64,000 bases of DNA from Bacillota bacterium (GTDB lineage: Bacteria; Bacillota; Clostridia; DSM-8532): NCBI GenBank assembly GCA_023415205.1, contig JAEZLR010000033.1, positions 41,440 through 105,439 on the forward strand, written 5' to 3'. A program made the position numbers and the translations under genes. Positions 59,201 through 64,000 of the stretch are shown one piece after another (the first letter of the stretch is position 1; each line of letters opens with the position of its first letter). The notes beneath the pieces are model-generated. The model saw only the letters and a program-made list of their open reading frames with translations. It made no database searches and was not told where the DNA came from.

Positions 59201-60439
59201 ATGCTTGAGTTTAAAGAAATAGAAAGGGTGGATCCGGAGGTTGCCAAGGCCATAGGTCAGGAGATACAAAGGCAAACCGATAAGATCGAATTAATCGCTT
59301 CTGAAAATTTTGTCAGTAAGGCGGTTCTTGAAGCAGTAGGAACCCCTTTAACCAATAAATATGCCGAGGGCTATCCTGGAAAGCGCTATTATGGTGGCTG
59401 CGAGCACGTGGATGATGTTGAAAGCCTTGCTATCTGCAGAGCCAAAGAGCTTTTTGGTGCCGAGCATGTCAATGTTCAACCCCATTCGGGCGCTCAGGCC
59501 AATATGGCTGTTTTTTTTGCCGTATTGAATCCTGGCGATGTCTTCATGGGAATGAATCTAGCTCATGGCGGTCATCTCAGCCATGGTATGGCCTTGAATA
59601 TGTCGGGAAAGTACTATAAGCCTGTTTCTTATGAAGTCAGTCCCGTGGATGCCCGTATTGATTATGACGCCCTAAGAGCCAAGGCCCTTGAGACCAAACC
59701 CAAAATGATTATTGCAGGAGCCAGTGCCTATTCCAGGACGCTAGATTTCAAAGCCTTCAGAGATATTTGTGATGAGGTCGGAGCCTACCTCATGGTTGAT
59801 ATGGCCCATATTGCGGGACTTGTGGCAGCCGGAGTTCATCCCAGCCCGGTACCCTATGCGGATTTTGTTACCACCACTACCCATAAGACCCTTAGAGGGC
59901 CCAGAGGCGGAATGGTTCTTTGTAAGGAAAAGTATGCCAAGGACATTGACCGCTCAGTCTTCCCGGGTATCCAGGGGGGGCCGTTGATGCATGTTATTGC
60001 AGGAAAAGCCGTCTGCTTTAAAGAAGCGCTTTCCGAGGAGTTCAAAGATTATCAGAGACAGGTTGCCAAAAATGCCGCGGCCCTCTCACAGGCGCTTATA
60101 GGCAAAGGCTTTGAAATTGTTTCAGGAGGGACCGATAACCACCTGATGCTCGTCAACGTTACCAATAAGGGGATCACCGGTAAGCAGGCTCAATTGATGC
60201 TGGACGAGGTGATGATTACCGTCAACAAGAATGGTATTCCCTTTGATACCTTAAGCCCTGCTGTGACCAGCGGTATTCGTATTGGCACTCCCGCTGTGAC
60301 CAGTCGCGGTATGAAGGAAGCTGAAATGCAGGAAATTGCGGCCCTCATTGATATGGCATTGAGCGGGGGATTCGAAATCAATAAAGAGGAAATAATAAAA
60401 AGAGCAGGTCAACTGACGGCTCGCTTCCCGCTTTATTAA
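59201..60439 (+). CDS. glyA: Serine hydroxymethyltransferase
   Basis: 412 residues, normal length. It converts serine and tetrahydrofolate to glycine and methylene-tetrahydrofolate with PLP. Key stretches: IELIASENFVSKAVLEA, GYPGKRYYGGCEHVD, VNVQPHSGAQANMA, DMAHIAGL and the PLP-lysine motif VTTTTHKTLRGPRGG. GGGAGG precedes ATG 59201. It has its own promoter and the gene stands alone. Confidence 0.97.
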   Translation: MLEFKEIERVDPEVAKAIGQEIQRQTDKIELIASENFVSKAVLEAVGTPLTNKYAEGYPGKRYYGGCEHVDDVESLAICRAKELFGAEHVNVQPHSGAQANMAVFFAVLNPGDVFMGMNLAHGGHLSHGMALNMSGKYYKPVSYEVSPVDARIDYDALRAKALETKPKMIIAGASAYSRTLDFKAFRDICDEVGAYLMVDMAHIAGLVAAGVHPSPVPYADFVTTTTHKTLRGPRGGMVLCKEKYAKDIDRSVFPGIQGGPLMHVIAGKAVCFKEALSEEFKDYQRQVAKNAAALSQALIGKGFEIVSGGTDNHLMLVNVTNKGITGKQAQLMLDEVMITVNKNGIPFDTLSPAVTSGIRIGTPAVTSRGMKEAEMQEIAALIDMALSGGFEINKEEIIKRAGQLTARFPLY

Positions 60440-60532
60440 TTAAGGTTGATTAAAAGCAATGGCTGGGGCATAAGCTTCCCAAAAATTGCACCATTCTTCC
60501 AAAGTTCCTGTGGCGACACCAGAGGGTTTTTG

Positions 60533-60561
60533 TTGACAAAGCGGGCTTATGTGAGTATAAT
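60533..60561 (+). promoter_or_regulatory. Consensus sigma-A promoter of yceD-rpmF
   Basis: TTGACA (60533-60538), a 17-base spacer and TATAAT (60556-60561) match the consensus exactly, consistent with strong ribosomal-protein expression. Confidence 0.92.
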
Positions 60562-60618
60562 ATTTCATGTTGACCTTCCGGGAGCCTATAGGTGTGCTTT
60601 TGAAGGAGGGACCATCCT

Positions 60619-61137
60619 ATGAAACTTGACATAACTTCAATCATAAAGGATAACGGTGGCAGTATACGGATTTCTAAAAAGGAATCACTGAAGGATTTGG
60701 AATCAAATCTTGGTACCGTCACTTTTACAAGCCCTGTTGATTTTTCTGGTTCTGTTACTAACAACAATGGCATGCTGGTCTTAAAAGGCCTTGCCAAGGT
60801 AAGTTACAGTACAGTATGTGACCGTTGCGGCGATAAAATTGAACAAGAGTTGTCCATTCCTATTGATGAGGATATTATCGAGAGATCCCAAGCCGAAGAT
60901 TTGGCGGAAGAGTCCCTTGAGGATGATCGGTTTACCTTTAGTGGTAACACTCTTGAATTGGATAGGATTTTGGCTGATTGTTTGATTACAAGTGTCCCCA
61001 TGGCTCATATATGTCGGGAAAATTGTCCGGGATTGTGTCCGATATGTGGCGCTGAAATGAAGAGAGAAGGCTGTGATTGCCAACAGGCTGATCCTACCGA
61101 TTCACGATTTGAAGCATTGAAAGGTTTTTTTGACTAA
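60619..61137 (+). CDS. yceD: YceD family protein (DUF177)
   Basis: 172 residues. DUF177 proteins are encoded with rpmF across bacteria and act in 23S rRNA or large-subunit maturation. Seen here: FSGSVTNNNGMLVLKGLAKVSYSTVCDRCGDKIEQEL with the first CxxC, an acidic middle, and the C-terminal CRENCPGLCPICG plus CDC Cys cluster, likely zinc-binding. GAAGGAGGG precedes ATG 60619. rpmF follows after 59 bases. Confidence 0.93.
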   Translation: MKLDITSIIKDNGGSIRISKKESLKDLESNLGTVTFTSPVDFSGSVTNNNGMLVLKGLAKVSYSTVCDRCGDKIEQELSIPIDEDIIERSQAEDLAEESLEDDRFTFSGNTLELDRILADCLITSVPMAHICRENCPGLCPICGAEMKREGCDCQQADPTDSRFEALKGFFD

Positions 61138-61196
61138 ATTGAGCAATAAGCAGCAGGAATGCTGGTAAATGCAAACACTGAACGGAGGTGTTACAA

Positions 61197-61382
61197 ATGG
61201 CGGTACCAAAAAGTAAAGTGTCGAAGCAGAGGAAGCATAAGAGAAGAACTCACTACAAGCTTTCCGCGCCGAATCTGGTTGCATGCAAGAAGTGTCATGC
61301 ACTCAAGCTTCCGCACGTAGTTTGTAAGGAATGCGGATCCTACGACGGCAAGGAAGTTGTGAAGGTAGAAGACGTTAAGTAA
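61197..61382 (+). CDS. rpmF: 50S ribosomal protein L32
   Basis: 61 residues: MAVPKSKVSKQRKHKRRTHY at the start and a four-Cys zinc ribbon CKKC ... CKEC. ATG 61197 follows CGGAGG. The Cys-containing form binds zinc. A terminator follows about 60 bases later. Confidence 0.98.
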   Translation: MAVPKSKVSKQRKHKRRTHYKLSAPNLVACKKCHALKLPHVVCKECGSYDGKEVVKVEDVK

Positions 61383-61441
61383 TGAATCTCCGGAGCATTC
61401 CCTATTTGACAAATAATTGTGAAATTGAGACCCAAAAGTAG

Positions 61442-61473
61442 TAGCAGCTTTATTTTAAGCTGCTATTGTTTTT
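61442..61473 (+). terminator. Terminator after rpmF
   Basis: A 9-bp stem TAGCAGCTT/AAGCTGCTA (61442-61450 with 61457-61465), a TATTTT loop, then TTGTTTTT. Confidence 0.88.
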
Positions 61474-61520
61474 GGGGATATTTTTAAGATCGTAAGGTGC
61501 GGAAAGAAGGGTCATTCAAC

Positions 61521-62837
61521 ATGCGGAAAATCCAAATAGCAGGGGTACAGCCCGGCAGCATTGCAGAGGAATTGGGTATAGAAGCCGGAGATTTCATGGT
61601 GTCCGTCAATGGCAATGAGATCAAGGATGTCTTTGATTACCGGTTTTTTTGTGCCGACGCTGAGCTCACTCTGGAAATTGAGAAAAAAGACGGAGGGACC
61701 TGGCAGTATGAAATTGAGAAGGATGAAGCAGAAGACCTAGGCTTGGATTTTGCTAATTCGCTGCTGGATGAAGAAACCTGCTGCCGTAATAAGTGTGTTT
61801 TCTGTTTTATTGACCAGCTTCCTAAGGGAATGAGGGAGACCCTTTACTTTAAAGACGATGATGCCAGGCTTTCCTTTCTTTTCGGAAACTATATCACAAT
61901 GACCAATCTCTCTGAGGAAGAGATTGATCGTATGGTACGTTATCGGATGTCGCCCATTAACATTTCCGTGCATACCACCAATCCGGAATTACGGAAAAGG
62001 ATGCTTAACAACCGATTTGCCGGAAATATTCTTGAGCATGTGAAACGCTTCACCACCCAGGGAATTATGGTCAACAGCCAGATTGTTCTATGTCCGGGGC
62101 TCAATGATGGTGCGGAGCTCGACCGAACTTTGAAGGATTTAACTGCCCTGTATCCGGAGCTTCATAGTATTTCAGTGGTTCCTGTAGGCCTTACGCGCCA
62201 TAGGGAAGGGTTGTATCCCCTGACACCCTTTACCGGCGAGATCGCCAGGCTTGTTGTCAACCAGGTGGAACATTGGCAGAAAGAGCTTTTGAAAAAATTC
62301 GGAAGCCGTGTTGTGTATTTGGCCGATGAACTGTATATATTGGCAGAGAAAGCCCTCCCGCCCTACGAGGAGTATGAAGATTTTCCTCAGATTGAAAATG
62401 GTGTGGGTATGCTTTCTTCTTTTTCCTATGAGATTGATGAAGCCCTTGAGGCCTTAACCGGCCACAAAGTTGCACCCCGCTACGCTGAGGTTAGCCTGGC
62501 GGTTGGCGTTTCAGTTTATAGCTTTCTAAAGGAAATAGCTTCCCGAATAGAAGCAATCGTCCCAGGCCTCTCCATTCATATTTACCCTGTGGAGAACACC
62601 TTCTTCGGCACGGGAGTCACGGTTACCGGATTATTGACGGGCTATGACCTCCTCCGGGAGCTAAAGGGTAAAAACCTCGGAGAAAGGCTTCTTCTTAGCC
62701 AAAGTATGTTCAGGGCGGGCACAGAAACATTACTGGATGACAGGACACTCCATGAGCTGGAGCAGGAGTTGGGCATCAACATTCTAATAGTTGACAATAA
62801 CGGACAGGCCTTGATGGATACCCTGGTTAAAGTCTGA
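61521..62837 (+). CDS. DUF512 family protein (PDZ plus radical-SAM-like)
   Basis: 438 residues from ATG 61521 after GAAGG; GTG 61497 is an in-frame alternative. A PDZ-like domain at the N-terminus (IAGVQPGSIAEELGIEAGDFMVSVNGNEI) precedes a radical SAM core with the cluster motif CCRNKCVFCFIDQLPKGMRE, LFGNYITMTN and SPINISVHTTNPELRKRML. The DUF512 C-terminal half includes VVPVGLTRHREGLYPL and NTFFGTGVTVTGLLTG. This family is widely conserved in Clostridia next to der/engA in many genomes and is of unknown biochemical function; FeS-dependent rRNA or protein modification is only a guess. Confidence 0.92.
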   Translation: MRKIQIAGVQPGSIAEELGIEAGDFMVSVNGNEIKDVFDYRFFCADAELTLEIEKKDGGTWQYEIEKDEAEDLGLDFANSLLDEETCCRNKCVFCFIDQLPKGMRETLYFKDDDARLSFLFGNYITMTNLSEEEIDRMVRYRMSPINISVHTTNPELRKRMLNNRFAGNILEHVKRFTTQGIMVNSQIVLCPGLNDGAELDRTLKDLTALYPELHSISVVPVGLTRHREGLYPLTPFTGEIARLVVNQVEHWQKELLKKFGSRVVYLADELYILAEKALPPYEEYEDFPQIENGVGMLSSFSYEIDEALEALTGHKVAPRYAEVSLAVGVSVYSFLKEIASRIEAIVPGLSIHIYPVENTFFGTGVTVTGLLTGYDLLRELKGKNLGERLLLSQSMFRAGTETLLDDRTLHELEQELGINILIVDNNGQALMDTLVKV

Positions 62838-62929
62838 TAATTTTAAAAATATTATCATGAAAACATTAACATCTTGGAAATCATGTGAATATACTGTAAC
62901 TGACAGGAGCTGGCACGGAGGTTATGCAC

Positions 62930-63001
62930 ATGAGAATAGTGGTGCTCAAGATGCCCGGATTCCTGGGAGGAATACTCAGGCGTTTATTTAGAATCCACTA
63001 G
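62930..63001 (+). CDS. spoVM: SpoVM-like sporulation peptide (23 residues)
   Basis: ATG 62930 follows CGGAGG by 8 bases and encodes a basic amphipathic peptide whose core VLKMPGFLGGILRRLF aligns with Bacillus SpoVM (core IKLPKFLGGIVRAML), including the helix-breaking Pro followed by FLGGI. In Bacillus, SpoVM embeds in the convex outer forespore membrane and recruits the SpoIVA coat base. The other sporulation genes in the window (dpaAB) make this credible. At 23 residues it is a little shorter than the 26-residue Bacillus peptide, lacking the polar tail. An in-frame ATG at 62924 is too close to the ribosome site. Confidence 0.85.
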   Translation: MRIVVLKMPGFLGGILRRLFRIH

Positions 63002-63009
63002 GGTGGAAA

Positions 63010-63028
63010 GCAAAGAAGGCTTCTTTGC
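63010..63028 (+). terminator. Hairpin after spoVM-like gene
   Basis: GCAAAGAA (63010-63017) pairs with TTCTTTGC (63021-63028). No T-run follows, so termination is uncertain. Confidence 0.35.
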
Positions 63029-63060
63029 GCAAGACAGAAAATTTGTTGTAGGTTCACAAC

Positions 63061-63150
63061 AATGTGGCGTTCCTTTGGAACGCCACAGCAATGCCTAGAC
63101 CCGTTAGTAATGTGGCGTTCCTTTGGAACGCCACAGCAATGTCTAGACCC
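63061..63150. repeat. Two tandem copies of a 42-base hairpin repeat (period 48), plus a partial third
   Basis: 63061-63102 and 63109-63150 differ at one base (GCCTAGACCC versus GTCTAGACCC). Each holds an 11-bp perfect stem TGTGGCGTTCC/GGAACGCCACA with a TTT loop. A fragment (AAGTGGCGTTGG) follows at 63157. No reading frame across it is credible. The remaining stretch to 63258 contains a second direct repeat, GTTACTWCGTAATAAGAA, at about 63193 and 63238. Confidence 0.9.
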
Positions 63151-63260
63151 TAAACCAAGTGGCGTTGGATGCAAAAAAGAGAGGTCCGGACGGTTACTAC
63201 GTAATAAGAACCCTCAGGAGCTAGGCTCCCTCAACCTTGTTACTTCGTAATAAGAAAAGA

Positions 63261-63280
63261 CTATCGGTGTAAACCGATAG
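63261..63280 (-). terminator. rpmB terminator (minus strand)
   Basis: CTATCGGT/ACCGATAG (63261-63268 with 63273-63280); reading on the minus strand the stem is followed by TCTTTTCTTATT. Confidence 0.8.
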
Positions 63281-63307
63281 CCTTATACTTATTAAAGTAT
63301 GTCAGTA

Positions 63308-63496
63308 TTAAACAGACTTTGTCATTCTGCTGGAACGCAGGCATCTTGCACAAATGTTCATGCTCTTTGAAATGCCATCAACTTCAACTCTGATTTTCTT
63401 GACATTAGGCTTCCAAACTTTGTTGCTCTTTCTGTTTGAGTGGCTTACCTGTAAACCAAAATGTTGGCCTTTATTACATACCTCGCACTTTGCCAT
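63308..63496 (-). CDS. rpmB: 50S ribosomal protein L28
   Basis: 62 residues: MAKCEVCNKGQHFGLQVSHSN start, WKPNVKKIRV and a C-terminal ICARCLRS. Two Cys pairs (CEVC and CARC) make this the zinc-binding form. GGGAGG precedes the ATG at 63496. A plausible promoter (TTGTGG, 18 bases, TAATAT on the minus strand) lies about 60 bases upstream. Confidence 0.97.
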   Translation of the reverse strand: MAKCEVCNKGQHFGLQVSHSNRKSNKVWKPNVKKIRVEVDGISKSMNICARCLRSSRMTKSV

Positions 63497-63671
63497 CTGT
63501 TACACCTCCCTGCACTCCGCATGTCGTACGATGGGCTCTATTGTTAAAAAAATGATATTAACAGCAAGAAGTATTTTACCACAAGAGGGGCAATTCTGGC
63601 AACCATTTTTCTAAATTAATCCCTATGGTCTGAGTAAACCTGAGTAAATTTTAAAATCTATCGTCGTTGAA

Positions 63672-64000
63672 CTAATGGGTTCCCGCCCCCATATAATCGT
63701 CGGTGGCGCGCTGATCCACATAATAGGCCAGGACATCGCCCTCCAGTAGCTGCCATCCCTTCTGAGCCAGAGAATACCCTTCCAGGGCCCAGCCATTGCC
63801 CGTTCCTCCTGAGTACTGGAGGCTGGGGGTGGTGAACTGGTCATCGTTAATGACGGCAATGTCTTTAAAGTTTACCAGAATGAAGCCGTCCTTCAGAAAA
63901 ACCGGAGAGCTTCGGGTAAGGTTCCTGAGCTTTGAGAGGTCGGTTCCCTTGGGCACGGCCAGGCAATCCGAAGGCAACCGATACTCACCATACCATTTCT
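63672..64000 (-). CDS. Unidentified protein, C-terminal part (5' end beyond window)
   Basis: The minus-strand frame is open to the right edge and ends at TAG 63672-63674, giving the last about 108 residues. It contains KWYGEYRLPSDCLAVPKGTD, RSSPVFLKDGFILVNFKDIAVIND and a Gly/Tyr-rich end (DDYMGAGTH). I do not recognise it firmly; the WYGEYRLP wording recalls extracellular or phage-associated proteins of Clostridia. No signal can be judged because the N-terminus is missing. Confidence 0.6.
   Translation of the reverse strand, partial: KWYGEYRLPSDCLAVPKGTDLSKLRNLTRSSPVFLKDGFILVNFKDIAVINDDQFTTPSLQYSGGTGNGWALEGYSLAQKGWQLLEGDVLAYYVDQRATDDYMGAGTH

Noticed and set aside
62849..62896. Sigma-E promoter before the spoVM-like gene
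   Set aside because: ATATT and ATATACTG-like elements exist, but I could not find the right spacing to a convincing CATACANT -10.
63061..63150. CRISPR-like repeats
   Set aside because: Only two full copies, with a 6-base gap between them and no spacer-sized variable sequence; no cas genes in the window.
63062..63250. 62-codon reading frame across the tandem repeat
   Set aside because: It is a translation of the hairpin repeats, has no ribosome site and repeats itself; not a credible protein.

Overview
The window looks like a chromosomal segment of an anaerobic, endospore-forming member of the Clostridia (Firmicutes). The reasons are strong AGGAGG-type ribosome binding sites with many GTG and TTG starts, canonical sigma-A promoters and U-run terminators, an oxygen-sensitive class III ribonucleotide reductase (nrdD/nrdG), pyruvate phosphate dikinase, dipicolinate synthase (dpaA/dpaB), a 23-codon SpoVM-like gene, and the order miaB-mutS-mutL-miaA-hfq. 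I cannot name genus or species from sequence alone. No tRNA, rRNA, CRISPR array, insertion sequence or prophage was seen.

Layout. 1-1349: 3' part of ppdK. 1562-3381: a visibly AT-richer block (DUF2089 protein, small membrane protein, AraC/GyrI-like regulator), possibly acquired. 3520-5148: an SDR oxidoreductase on the minus strand, then radC. 5149-8576: a structured leader region, a promoter with an NrdR box, then nrdD and nrdG. 8649-11571: an M16 peptidase and dpaAB, an order resembling the Bacillus mlpA-ymxH-spoVF region. 11775-14363: MATE exporter, DUF2161 protein and a NimA-like flavoprotein. 14414-18003: a cellobiose phosphorylase locus with its own LacI-type repressor and palindromic operator. 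18026-18289: a small-protein gene with a promoter and terminator. 18324-21289: MFS transporter, sfsA, and a repeat-tailed lipoprotein on the minus strand. 21533-24426: a TPP riboswitch followed by a thiXYZ-type pyrimidine-precursor ABC transporter.

24.6-45.2 kb is the unusual part: a dense phospho-signalling cluster. It encodes five Hanks-type Ser/Thr kinases that share an N-terminal zinc ribbon but have different C-terminal modules, two PP2C phosphatases and five FHA-domain proteins. The FHA domains are fused to an exported trypsin-like protease, a PrsW-type intramembrane protease, an exported von Willebrand A domain, a kinase-RDD protein, and a small zinc-ribbon protein. A histidine kinase/response regulator pair closes the cluster. 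Three kinase genes (24706, 28609, 32775) share an unusual promoter with a palindromic TTCCTA...GGGAAC box at a fixed distance from the -10. Several products pair a predicted outside domain with a cytoplasmic kinase or FHA domain. I infer a membrane-spanning phosphorylation network that may gate two-step regulated proteolysis; its substrate and output are unknown.

45.2-64 kb is mostly housekeeping: M42 peptidase, miaB-mutS-mutL-miaA-hfq, a GT28-like glycosyltransferase, ychF, a VanX-like dipeptidase, an rluB-like pseudouridine synthase, glyA, the yceD-rpmF operon under a consensus promoter, a DUF512 radical-SAM protein, a SpoVM-like peptide gene, tandem hairpin repeats, rpmB, and the end of an unidentified gene running off the right edge.
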